NCBI GenBank assembly: GCA_020633125.1
Contig: JACKEH010000004.1
Coordinates: 1 to 64,000 of the forward strand
From: Sandaracinus sp.
GTDB taxonomy: Bacteria; Myxococcota_A; Polyangia; Polyangiales; Houyiibacteriaceae
Reading direction: 5' to 3'
DNA length: 64,000 bases
Shown here: piece after piece, positions 38,437 to 48,869 of the stretch
How positions within the stretch are numbered: position 1 is the first letter of the stretch
Layout of the letters: each line of letters begins with the position of its first letter
Translations under genes and position numbers: made by a program
Notes under the pieces: generated by a model
Database searches by the model: none
What the model was told of the DNA's origin: nothing
The model's input: the letters and a program-made list of their open reading frames with translations, nothing else

Positions 38437-38990
38437 GGTCGGCTGCGCCGACTTCTGGGGAGTGATCTCCCCAGCCCCCTCCCTGCTCGGAGGTCTCTCT
38501 TCGCTGCGCTTCGCTCCGCTCCGGTCGATCTCCTTCGCTCCTCCGGAGGCGAGGGGACTTCGCCCCCTTCGAACCCCCGCGAGTCACACGCGACTGGCCC
38601 TCGCTTCGCTCGGTGGTGCCCGGTCGAACTACGCGGATGAGCGAGCCATCCGTCGTCTTCGAGGTCGTGCCGCGTCGCGTCTCGGTCCGCGCCCAGCGCG
38701 GAGCGGGTCGATTCGGGGCTCGACGTAGAACGGCAGTGCGGAAGCCATGCGGACCAAGTCCGCTTTGCCGGTGCACGAATCCTTCAAGCCGTAGAGAACG
38801 AACGTCCCCTCGCCTAGAAACGTCCTGGGCCGTTCACGCAGCACTCGTGGGGGTCGAGGGGGACGAACGTCCCCTCGCCTCCGGAGGACCGAAGCCGACC
38901 GAACGAAACGCAGCGAAGCGAAGTGCAGTGACGTCGGCGAGGAGGGAGGGGGCTGGGGAGCTCCCCAGAAGTCGGCGCCAGCCGACCAAC
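38437..38990. repeat. Large imperfect inverted repeat element (arms about 140 bp, spacer about 270 bp)
   Basis: The left arm (38437-38575) and right arm (38846-38990) are reverse complements over most of their length. Shared blocks in order are GGTCGGCTG, CGCCGACTTCTGGGGAG, CTCCCCAGCCCCCTCCC, a TTCGCTGCG-type stretch and CCTCCGGAGGCGAGGGGAC. Each arm has its own small hairpin (CTGGGGAG/CTCCCCAG). The right side also has ACGAACGTCCCCTCGCCT twice (about 38799 and 38863). It fills the 597-bp gap between pilT and the SPOR gene. No transposase or coding frame with good codon bias is inside. Confidence 0.8.
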
Positions 38991-39023
38991 AGTAGCGTCG
39001 TTCTTTTGACCACTGCGGAGCAC

Positions 39024-39827
39024 ATGTCCTACATCCAACTTCATCGACCCACCCGGGTCGTGGGAGGCGGCGAGATGGACACGGCGATGCGGGACCTCGA
39101 GCAGATCCAAGAGCGGGAGCCCGACGAGGGCGGTCGAAAGGCGGCGGTTTTCCTGCTGGCCGGCGCGACCACGCTCGGTTTGGTCTACGCGATGGTGCGC
39201 ATCCTCGGCGCCGAGCCCGCGGCGGCGTCCACGCAGACCGACCCGCTCGCGGCGCTGGGCGCGGCCGAGGCCTTGGCGCAGGCCGCCGCCCAAGCCGAGG
39301 CCGAGCCGAGCGAGCCGCCCACCGTCGATCGGACGTCGCTCTCGTTCCCGCGCACGCTCCTCGGCGACGACCGGCCGGAGGTCGCGGCGACCTTTGCCGC
39401 GGCCACCGCGGAGCACGAGGCGTTGCTCGCCCGCACGAACGTCGTCGCTGCCACCACGATGCTTCCCGCCGCCGTCGTCGCGACCCCCGAGCAGCACACC
39501 CTCGAGGTCGCCGCACGGCACGACCCGCTCGTCGCTTCGGCGCTGCCCGCCGCGCCTCGTCGTGAGCACGGCTCGGTCGGACGTGACGGCCTCTACACGC
39601 TTCAGGTCATCAGCTACCGCACCGCCGAGGAGGCCGAGCTCTTCGCCGACGCGCTCCGCAGCCGGGGACACGACGCCTTCGTGCAAGAGGCCGACGTCGA
39701 AGACCGCGGTCGCTTCTACCGTGTGCGCATCGGACCTTTCGAGAGCCAAGGCGAGGCCGACCGCGCGCGCCGGCGTGTCGAGGCCGAGGAGCAGATGGCG
39801 ACGTTCGTCGTGCGTCGCCGCGACTGA
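39024..39827 (+). CDS. SPOR-domain membrane protein
   Basis: A 267-residue protein with a cytoplasmic N-terminus, one membrane helix (AAVFLLAGATTLGLVYAMV, about 39-58), an Ala/Glu-rich periplasmic linker and a C-terminal SPOR domain (YTLQVISYRTAEEAELFADALRSRG and FYRVRIGPFESQGEADRARR, about 188-265). SPOR domains bind denuded glycan strands at division septa. It is probably a cell-division or peptidoglycan-associated protein. The ATG follows GGAG. It ends in a strong shared terminator. Confidence 0.9.
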   Translation: MSYIQLHRPTRVVGGGEMDTAMRDLEQIQEREPDEGGRKAAVFLLAGATTLGLVYAMVRILGAEPAAASTQTDPLAALGAAEALAQAAAQAEAEPSEPPTVDRTSLSFPRTLLGDDRPEVAATFAAATAEHEALLARTNVVAATTMLPAAVVATPEQHTLEVAARHDPLVASALPAAPRREHGSVGRDGLYTLQVISYRTAEEAELFADALRSRGHDAFVQEADVEDRGRFYRVRIGPFESQGEADRARRRVEAEEQMATFVVRRRD

Positions 39828-39841
39828 CGCGCTCTCACGAG

Positions 39842-39879
39842 CCACGAAAAAAGCCCGCTTCTGGCGGGCTTTTTCGTGG
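39842..39879. terminator. Bidirectional rho-independent terminator
   Basis: A nearly perfect hairpin: CCACGAAAAAAGCCCGC pairs with GCGGGCTTTTTCGTGG around a short TTCT-containing loop. A-runs and T-runs make it work in both directions, serving the convergent SPOR gene and small lipoprotein gene. Confidence 0.92.
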
Positions 39880-39914
39880 TCGGACGGGTGCCCTTCGCCG
39901 GGATGTCTCGACGT

Positions 39915-40310
39915 TCAGGGCACGGCGAGCGAGAGAATCTGACCGGACTGAGTGCCCACGCGCTGCCACACCAGAATCGAATCGCCGGTCTGCCCTTCGA
40001 TTCGAAGCACGAACTCGCCGCGGTCGTCCGCAGTCTCGATCACGCCGCGGCCGGTGCGCTCGTTGTACGCCGAGACCAACGCGCCCTCGATGGCGCCGTT
40101 GCCCGTGATCGTCACCACGCCCATCTCGTCCGGGGCGCTCGTGAGCGCCGCAGGAGGCGGAATGGGGAGGGTCGGCGAAGCCCCCGAGGAGCACGCCCCG
40201 AGCAGGCCGAGCAGCCCTGCGAGGGCCCACGAGCGGCCGCGCGGGCCCCTTCGTCGGGGTCGGGCGATCGCCTTCGGCTTCGGGTCGTCGTCTCGGTGCT
40301 TCGTGGTCAC
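39915..40310 (-). CDS. Small lipoprotein with Ig/regulatory-like fold
   Basis: A 131-residue lipoprotein with a long basic N-region (RPRRRGPRGR) and lipobox LLGACSSG. The mature part of about 90 residues is beta-rich (MGVVTITGNGAIEGALVSAYNERTG and a following GEFVLRIEG), resembling carboxypeptidase-regulatory-like folds. Function unknown. It converges with the SPOR gene on a shared terminator and is divergent from gyrA, 407 bp apart. Confidence 0.78.
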   Translation of the reverse strand: MTTKHRDDDPKPKAIARPRRRGPRGRSWALAGLLGLLGACSSGASPTLPIPPPAALTSAPDEMGVVTITGNGAIEGALVSAYNERTGRGVIETADDRGEFVLRIEGQTGDSILVWQRVGTQSGQILSLAVP

Positions 40311-40469
40311 GGCGTGCTCTCGTCGGATCGGTCCGTCGGATCGAGGTCCTCTCGCTCTCTAGCAAGCGCGGTTCCGACCCGAAAGCTGCGTCGTTTCGGC
40401 CTTCGGGGTTTTCCGATGGCAACCGAGTTTTTAGTGCCGTGCGTTTTTGTCACGATCTGAAGACCGCAA

Positions 40470-40574
40470 GCCGCCCTACAGGACGGCGCGGAGCGAGCGA
40501 GAGCGAGCGGAGGCTCGTGGGTGGGGCCCCATCGGGGCTTCATGCCCCGTGGGGGAGGGTCTGGCGACAGACCC
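40470..40574. other. Three consecutive hairpins upstream of gyrA
   Basis: Hairpin A (40470-40476 with 40481-40487), hairpin B with a 6-bp stem CGGGGC/GCCCCG (40533-40538 with 40544-40549) and hairpin C with a perfect 7-bp stem GGGTCTG/CAGACCC around a GCGA loop (40557-40574). They lie on either strand's leader side, before the putative gyrA promoter. No known riboswitch pattern was recognised. Confidence 0.6.
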
Positions 40575-40583
40575 TCGGAGAAG

Positions 40584-40642
40584 CTGACCGAAAAACCCCA
40601 TACGTAATTATCCGCGTGCGCGTGCGCGCGTACGCGCGCGTG
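40584..40642 (+). promoter_or_regulatory. Putative gyrA promoter with a 30-nt alternating purine/pyrimidine tract
   Basis: CTGACC (40584-40589) and TAATTA (40605-40610) resemble -35 and -10 boxes with a 15-bp spacer. Directly after them, 40613-40642 alternates pyrimidine and purine without error for 30 bases and contains the 16-bp palindrome GCGCGCGTACGCGCGC. Such tracts form left-handed Z-DNA under negative supercoiling. The promoter boxes are weak evidence; the alternation is directly visible. Confidence 0.5.
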
Positions 40643-40717
40643 GTACCGTGCGCCCGCGTTCGGCCGAGCGGCCGGAGCCCTTCGTTCGAAGGTCCTTCAC
40701 GTACCCCCTCGAGGCTC

Positions 40718-43441
<2,724 letters not shown>

Positions 43442-43475
43442 CACGTCCGCGTCTCGCGGTACCACGACACGAAAC

Positions 43476-43504
43476 GCGGCGACGTTCTTAGGGAGCGTCG
43501 CCGC
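43476..43504 (+). terminator. Hairpin terminator after gyrA
   Basis: A perfect 9-bp stem GCGGCGACG/CGTCGCCGC (43476-43484 with 43496-43504), an 11-nt loop and a short ATTT tail, located 35 bp after the gyrA stop. Confidence 0.7.
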
Positions 43505-43551
43505 ATTTCGTTTCGAGACGTCGGCGCTTCGCGTGGCTACGGGTGCCCGCC

Positions 43552-44016
43552 ATGCGCACGACGTCGCGGCCGGGTGTACGAGGTTGGGGGCCGGTGGTGG
43601 CGGCCTTGAGCTCGTACGTCGAGGGCTTGGTGCGGCACGTCGGCGTCGGGCCGACGCGCAGCGCGCTCGTCGTGGGGGGTGGGGTGGTGGACCCGGAGCT
43701 GCTCGTCGTCGCCATGAGGACGCGCGAAGCGGCCGCCATGGCGCCGAATCCCCGCCATCGACACGGGGGGTTGAACGATGCCACCGAGCTTCACGGGCCC
43801 CGATGCCACGTGCTCCAAGGCGTGCGTGTGGTGCCGCCGCGCACGTTGGTGCTTCACTTCGGAGAAGCTGGCGACCTCCTTCTGCCGATGGGGGACGACG
43901 CCGTCGCCCACGTGCGCCGCTACCGACACGTCGCGGAAGACCGCTACCTCGACCTCGACGACGGACGTCACTTCCACGCGCACGACCTGACCCGCGGCTT
44001 GGATCTGCTCGACTGA
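43552..44016 (+). CDS. Hypothetical protein between gyrA and the Hsp70 gene
   Basis: A possible 154-residue protein starting MRTTSRPGVRGW, with a GTG three codons upstream as an alternative start. Base use at the three codon positions favours this frame: in the first half the third position is over 90% G/C and the second is lowest. The antisense frames covering the same bases are poorer in the first half but comparable in the second. The product has a hydrophobic stretch (SALVVGGGVVDPELLVVAM) and a His/Asp-rich C-terminus. No family is recognised, so this remains a weak call. Confidence 0.4.
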   Translation: MRTTSRPGVRGWGPVVAALSSYVEGLVRHVGVGPTRSALVVGGGVVDPELLVVAMRTREAAAMAPNPRHRHGGLNDATELHGPRCHVLQGVRVVPPRTLVLHFGEAGDLLLPMGDDAVAHVRRYRHVAEDRYLDLDDGRHFHAHDLTRGLDLLD

Positions 44017-44124
44017 CGGGACGAACGCGACGTTGGCGGTGCTCTCCGGACCGGGCGTTCGCAACGCTTCCGATTCGTCCACAGCCGGCGTAGCATTCTT
44101 CCGCTACGCGAAAGGGCTGTCCTT

Positions 44125-46203
44125 TTGAGCGAACCCGTCCTCGGCATCGATCTCGGAACGACCAACTCCGTCGTCGCCATCGCGGATGACCAAGCCATTC
44201 ACGTCCTGCCGGACGAAGACGGCTACCGGCTCATCCCGTCCGTCGTCTCGTTTCACCCGAACGGTGACGTCATCGTCGGTCGTTCGGCGCGAGACCGCCG
44301 GCTGCTCGACGCGCCGAACACGGTCTACTCCGTCAAGCGCCTCATCGGCCGCCCCTTCCAGAGCGAAGAGGTTCGTCGCGCGCGCTCGCGTTTCGCCTTC
44401 GAGCTCACCGAGAGCCATTCGGGTGGCGTGCTCGTGGCCGCGCGCAGCGAGAGCTACACGCTCTCCGAGATCAGCGCCTTCGTGCTCCGAGAAGTGCGTC
44501 GCGTCGCCGAAGCGCGGCTCGGCGAGTCGTGCACCAAGGCGGTCATCACCGTCCCCGCGAACTTCAACGAGCTGCAGCGCAGCGCGACCAAGGCCGCCGG
44601 TCGCGTCGCGGGCCTCGACGTGCTCCGCATCCTCAACGAGCCGACCGCGGCCGCGCTCGCCTACGGCTACGGTCGTGGATCGCGCGAGCGTATCGCGGTC
44701 TTCGACCTCGGCGGCGGCACGTTCGACGTCACGATCCTCGAGCTCGCGGGCGAGGTCTTCGAGGTGCTCGCGACCGCCGGCGACACCTACCTCGGCGGCG
44801 ACGACATCGACTCGCTCGTCGCCGAGCAGATGGCCGAGGCCTTCCTCGCGCACCACCGCTACGACCCTCGCAACGACCGCCAAGCCTACGAGCGCCTTCG
44901 TGCCGCGGCGGAGTGGGCGAAGTGTCAGCTCACCAACGAGCCCGAGGTGCAGCTGCGCGTCGAAGAGCTCGCGTACGGTCCGGGCGGTGTGTCGCTCGAC
45001 TTGACCTTCGGCCTCACGCGCCAGGCGCTCGAAGCGATGGCGACGCCGCTGCTCGCGCGTGCCTTCGACGTCTGCGAAGAGGCGATGCGGGTCGCCGGCG
45101 TGCGTCCCACGCAGCTCGACAACGTGATCCTCGTCGGTGGCTCGACGCGCATGCCGCTCGTGCATCGGCTCGTCGAGGAGTACTTCGGCAAGACGCCGCT
45201 CGCGGACATCGACCCCGACGTCGTCGTCGCCCAAGGCGCCGCGATTCAAGGCAAGGCGCTCGCGACCTCGCGTGCGAAGTCGCGCCTCGGCAAGGTCGCG
45301 TTGCGTCGCGCCGAGATCGCGCAGCCACGCATCTCGATCGAAGAGGTCTCGACGGGCCTCGCGCAAGATCCGCGGAGCGCGGCTTCGGACAAACCGTCGA
45401 AGCGTCCGCCTCCGCCCCCGCCTCGTGCCGCGACCGCACGTCCGGCGCCTCCGCCTCCTCCACCCGTGGCCACGATGGCCAAGCCCTCCGGGCAGCAACT
45501 CGGCCTGCCGCCGCCGCTGCCCGAGGCGCCACCGCTCGAGCCGATTCGTCCCTCGCCCGCGTTCGCGGTCGGCACCCCGAGCCTCGACATGCCGGGCTTC
45601 GATCTGCCCTCGCCCGAACCTTCGGCCGATCCCGGGCTCGACTTCGGTGCGTTCGATTTCGGCGCGCCTCCCGCGCCGCCCACCGACTTCGAGCCTCTCA
45701 CCTTCGACGCGCCGCCCGCGCCCCTGACGGCCCCCGAACCCGTCGTCTACGACGTGCCGAGCGAGCCGGTCGCGCCGCCGCTTCTGCTCGACGTCACGCC
45801 GCTCTCGCTCGGGCTCGAGACGGTCGCGGGTTACTGCGAGCACATCATCAAGCGCAACTCGGCCATTCCGACCGAGCAGGTGCGCATCTTCTCGACCGGC
45901 ATGGACGACCAGAGCGAGGTCGTCGTGCGGGTCTGCCAAGGCGAGTCGCGTCGTCTCGAAGAGAACCAGCTCCTCGGCGAGGTGCAGCTGACCGATTTGC
46001 CGCCCGGGGCGCGGGGCAGCGCGCAGATCGAGGTGACCTTCATGCTCGACGCGGACGGCACGCTCTCGGTGCGCGCGATGGACCTGAAGAGCGGCCGACA
46101 GCAAAGCATTCGAATTCAGCTCGTCGGCGGCGTCGACGAGAGCGGCTTCGAAGAGATGCAGGCGCGTCTGGAAGCGAAATTCGCGGCCCCTCCGGGCGCG
46201 TGA
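44125..46203 (+). CDS. Hsp70/DnaK-family protein with proline-rich insert and no lid
   Basis: A 692-residue chaperone relative. The ATPase domain (1-385) is canonical: VLGIDLGTTNSVVAI, VPANFNELQR, NEPTAAALAYGYG, FDLGGGTFDV and ILVGGSTRMPLV. From about residue 413 to 551 there is a low-complexity Pro/Ala-rich region instead of the short DnaK linker. The substrate-binding beta domain follows (LLLDVTPLSLGLET, 553-685). The helical lid is missing, with only about 20 residues left. The start is TTG at 44125. It is convergent with a J-domain gene. It is probably an accessory Hsp70 and not the housekeeping DnaK. Confidence 0.9.
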   Translation: MSEPVLGIDLGTTNSVVAIADDQAIHVLPDEDGYRLIPSVVSFHPNGDVIVGRSARDRRLLDAPNTVYSVKRLIGRPFQSEEVRRARSRFAFELTESHSGGVLVAARSESYTLSEISAFVLREVRRVAEARLGESCTKAVITVPANFNELQRSATKAAGRVAGLDVLRILNEPTAAALAYGYGRGSRERIAVFDLGGGTFDVTILELAGEVFEVLATAGDTYLGGDDIDSLVAEQMAEAFLAHHRYDPRNDRQAYERLRAAAEWAKCQLTNEPEVQLRVEELAYGPGGVSLDLTFGLTRQALEAMATPLLARAFDVCEEAMRVAGVRPTQLDNVILVGGSTRMPLVHRLVEEYFGKTPLADIDPDVVVAQGAAIQGKALATSRAKSRLGKVALRRAEIAQPRISIEEVSTGLAQDPRSAASDKPSKRPPPPPPRAATARPAPPPPPPVATMAKPSGQQLGLPPPLPEAPPLEPIRPSPAFAVGTPSLDMPGFDLPSPEPSADPGLDFGAFDFGAPPAPPTDFEPLTFDAPPAPLTAPEPVVYDVPSEPVAPPLLLDVTPLSLGLETVAGYCEHIIKRNSAIPTEQVRIFSTGMDDQSEVVVRVCQGESRRLEENQLLGEVQLTDLPPGARGSAQIEVTFMLDADGTLSVRAMDLKSGRQQSIRIQLVGGVDESGFEEMQARLEAKFAAPPGA

Positions 46204-46360
46204 ACGGGTGGCGGCGCACCTCGTCGGGCGCATGAACGCGTGGCGGCGCGTTGGCGCATGAACGCGTGGCGGTGCACGCGTTGGCGCATGAACGCGTGGC
46301 GGTGCACGCGTTGGCGCCTCAACGCGTGGCGGTGCATGCCATCGGGCGTGTGAACGCGGC
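46202..46360. repeat. About 30-bp tandem repeat, five units
   Basis: Units begin GAACGCGTGGCGG (first unit GAACGGGTGGCGG) at about 46202, 46233, 46260 and 46290, then CAACGCGTGGCGG at about 46320; a short remnant GAACGCGGC follows at 46352. Most carry TGCACGCGTTGGCGC in between. It begins right at the Hsp70 stop codon and fills much of the 276-bp gap before the J-domain gene. Units are directly joined with no spacers. Confidence 0.88.
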
Positions 46361-46479
46361 AAGCGTGTCGTCCCCGCGCGAGCTCTGCGGCGGTGACGAC
46401 GTCCCGCCAAACACGAGCGCCTCGTGGTCGACTCGTCGTCGGCGGGTCGGCGGACGCGAGGGGCAGGCTCGACGCGCGT

Positions 46480-46959
46480 TCAGCGTTTGCGTGCCGCGAT
46501 TTGCTCTTCGACGTGCGCGAGCTTGCTCTGCAGCAGCCCACTCTCCGGGTCGTGACCGAGCGCGATCTTCAGCTGAAGCTTCGCGTTCATCAGATCGCCC
46601 GACGCGAGCAGTTGTTCCGCCTTGCGGTAGAAGGGATGCGCCTTGCGGTTGACGGTCTGTGCGGGCGCCGGCTTGCGCGCTGCGGCCTCCGGCTCCGCCG
46701 CCAGACGGAGGTCGCCCTTGGCGAGCCCCTCGTCGTAGCGACGCCGCGAGTCGGGGCTCGAGAGCACACGGTAGGCTTCGGCCCCACGCCGAAAGATCTG
46801 GGTCGCACGCGCGAGACGCGTCGGGTCCCCGCCCGAGTGATTGTCGGGGTGGTACTTGAGCGCGAAGCGGTGAAACGCGTCGCGCACCGCGTCGGCGTTC
46901 GCCTGGGGCTCGAGCCCGAGCAGCGTGTAGTAGTCGAGGTCGTCGAGGCGGTCGGCCAC
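46480..46959 (-). CDS. J-domain (DnaJ-like) protein
   Basis: A protein of about 159 residues. The N-terminal J domain (DDLDYYTLLGLEPQANADAV and FHRFALKYHPDNH) keeps the HPD motif at 37-39 that stimulates Hsp70 ATPase. There is no Gly/Phe region or zinc domain. The C-terminal half is helical, TPR-like (RKAEQLLASGDLMNAKLQLKIALGHDPES). The GTG at 46959 is preferred because the J domain starts there; a TTG at 46980 is an alternative. It faces the lidless Hsp70 across a tandem repeat and is a natural partner for it. Confidence 0.88.
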   Translation of the reverse strand: MADRLDDLDYYTLLGLEPQANADAVRDAFHRFALKYHPDNHSGGDPTRLARATQIFRRGAEAYRVLSSPDSRRRYDEGLAKGDLRLAAEPEAAARKPAPAQTVNRKAHPFYRKAEQLLASGDLMNAKLQLKIALGHDPESGLLQSKLAHVEEQIAARKR

Positions 46960-47059
46960 GGACCAGACGGTACCAACCAAAGGACCCTTCGTGCGAGCGA
47001 CGTGACCAAAGAGACGCGAACGAGGCCTCCACGCGAACGCGTCTAGGCGGCGTGCTCTC

Positions 47060-48745
47060 GTGCGCCACGTCCGCCAAGCTGCCCGCGTGTCACGGCTCGC
47101 CCTGCTCGCCGGTCTCTTCTTCCTCGCGTGCGGGCCGAGCGCGCTCGACCCCGACGTCGACGCGGGGGCGGTACCGCGCGACGACGGCGGTGCGCCCCTT
47201 TCGAGCGACGCCGGCGCGACTGCCTTCGGTGGAGCCGTGTCCTACCGCGTCGCTCTCGAAGCGATGACCCGGGTCGACGCGCTCGCGACCTGGCAGCCCG
47301 ACCGCGTCGTGTTTCGGTCGAGCACCGATCACGCGAGCACGGACCCTTCCGACGCGACGCTTCGAGGCTGGTTCGCCAACGACGACCGAGGCCACTACCA
47401 CGGCACCTTCGAGATCGACGGACGCCGAGAGGACGTGCTCGCGCACGTCCAGGGGCCGGGGGTGTTGGTGCGCGTCTGGAGCGCCAACCCGGCAGGCACG
47501 CTCCGGATCTACGTCGACGACACCCTCGTGATCGACGGTCCGATGGACGCGCTGCTCTCGGGGCGCGACCTTCGTTTTCCGCCGCCCTTCGCCTACGAGG
47601 CGGCGGGAGGCGTCACGTTCGCGGCGCCGATCCCGTTCGCTCGAAGCCTCCGAGTCACGGCCGAGAACGCGGACGCGCTCTACTACCAGGTCGAAGCACG
47701 GCGCTACCCCGAAGGGACCGTGGTCGAGCCTTGGTCCCCCGCGGCGCACGAGGCGGCCGCAGACGTGCGCGCGGACGTCGCGTCGCAGCTCACGACGCCG
47801 ACGTCGATCGAGCGGGGCGAAGAACGGGGCTTCGTCCTCGACGGGAACGCCTTCGAACTCGAAGGCGCCGGGACGATTCGCGCGCTGCGCCTGCGGCCCG
47901 AGCGCGTGGACGAAGCGACCTTGCGCGACGCCGTGCTCTGCCTCGCGTTCGACGGAGTCGAGACGGTTCGGGTGCCCCTGGGCGATTTCTTCGGGCACGG
48001 GCCAGGCGTCGCGACCTTCGACACCTTGCTCGCGTCGATGGACGAGACCGGCACCTTGGTGAGCCGACTGCCCATGCCTTTCGACGACGGCGTACACATT
48101 CACGTCGAATCCTCCACGCCGCTCGTGATCGAAGGCCAAGTGAAGGTCGACGCGCCCACCGACACCTCGTGGCGGTTCTTCGCGGGATGGCGCGACCTCG
48201 GCATCGTGCGCACCCAACCGCGTCGGGATTGGCGTCTGCTGGACCTTCGAGGCGAAGGCGCCGTCGTCGGGCTCTTGCTCGAGGTCGCGAACGGCGGACC
48301 GGGTTGGTGGGGGGAGGGCGACGAGAAGATCTACGTCGACGCAGAGCGCCTCCCCTCGTGGTTCGGCACCGGCACCGAAGACTATTTCGGCGCCGCGTTC
48401 TGCTCGCTCGAGCGCTACGCGCGACCCTTTCACGCGCAGACGCTCGCACCCGACGCACGTGGGCACGTGGGCGAAGCGTGCGCCAGCGGTCCGGGGCACG
48501 TGGGCCGGACCTCGAACCTTCGATGGCACGTGCAGGATCCGATTCGCTTCGACTCGGCCCTGACGTTCGACCTCGAGCTCTGGCATTGGTGGTACGCCGA
48601 CTGGTCACTGCAGGCGCTGGTCTACCTCTACGCCGACCCGAGCCTGCAGCACGACTTCGAGCGCCTGACGCCGGGCGGCGTGGTCGAGCCACTCGCGTCG
48701 CTTCGTGGCGACGGGATGCTGCCGGGCGAGCGTCCGGAGCCCTGA
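47060..48745 (+). CDS. GH172 (DUF2961) family glycoside hydrolase-like lipoprotein
   Basis: A protein of about 561 residues with a lipobox (LLAGLFFLACGPS), so lipid-anchored. The C-terminal half has the GH172/DUF2961 hallmark GPGWWGEGDEKIYVD and FGTGTEDYFGAAFCS, with the two glutamates expected to be catalytic in this family (difructose-dianhydride/alpha-fructofuranosidase type enzymes). The N-terminal half begins with a low-complexity Asp/Gly spacer, then SYRVALEAMTRVDALATWQP. The start is GTG at 47060 or 47087. The substrate is probably a fructose- or arabinose-containing glycan, but this is family-based. Confidence 0.85.
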   Translation: MRHVRQAARVSRLALLAGLFFLACGPSALDPDVDAGAVPRDDGGAPLSSDAGATAFGGAVSYRVALEAMTRVDALATWQPDRVVFRSSTDHASTDPSDATLRGWFANDDRGHYHGTFEIDGRREDVLAHVQGPGVLVRVWSANPAGTLRIYVDDTLVIDGPMDALLSGRDLRFPPPFAYEAAGGVTFAAPIPFARSLRVTAENADALYYQVEARRYPEGTVVEPWSPAAHEAAADVRADVASQLTTPTSIERGEERGFVLDGNAFELEGAGTIRALRLRPERVDEATLRDAVLCLAFDGVETVRVPLGDFFGHGPGVATFDTLLASMDETGTLVSRLPMPFDDGVHIHVESSTPLVIEGQVKVDAPTDTSWRFFAGWRDLGIVRTQPRRDWRLLDLRGEGAVVGLLLEVANGGPGWWGEGDEKIYVDAERLPSWFGTGTEDYFGAAFCSLERYARPFHAQTLAPDARGHVGEACASGPGHVGRTSNLRWHVQDPIRFDSALTFDLELWHWWYADWSLQALVYLYADPSLQHDFERLTPGGVVEPLASLRGDGMLPGERPEP

Positions 48746-48869
48746 GCCCGGGTCGCTTCCGGTGTGGCGGCGTGGGTTTCGGGTCTCTTCGAAGGCGTCG
48801 GAACGAGCGGGTTTCCCGCTTGTATGAGGAAACAGGCGCATCGGCCCGGGCCTGCTAAGCTCGCGCCCC

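Noticed and set aside
38613..39023. Upstream extension of the SPOR gene through the inverted repeat
   Set aside because: The in-frame extension reads through the repeat arm and has no membrane or SPOR content; an ATG with a GGAG site at 39024 precedes the natural N-terminus.
40460..40600. Riboswitch in the gyrA leader
   Set aside because: The hairpins match no known riboswitch core I can recognise; kept only as structured sequence.
43488..43784. A 98-codon minus-strand frame over the gyrA terminator
   Set aside because: Its stop lies inside the terminator stem, and its codon first and second positions have the wrong GC pattern; the plus-strand frame fits better.
46116..46541. A minus-strand frame encoding HRHAFMRQ repeats
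   Set aside because: It is produced by the 30-bp tandem repeat and overlaps the Hsp70 end; codon use and composition are not gene-like.
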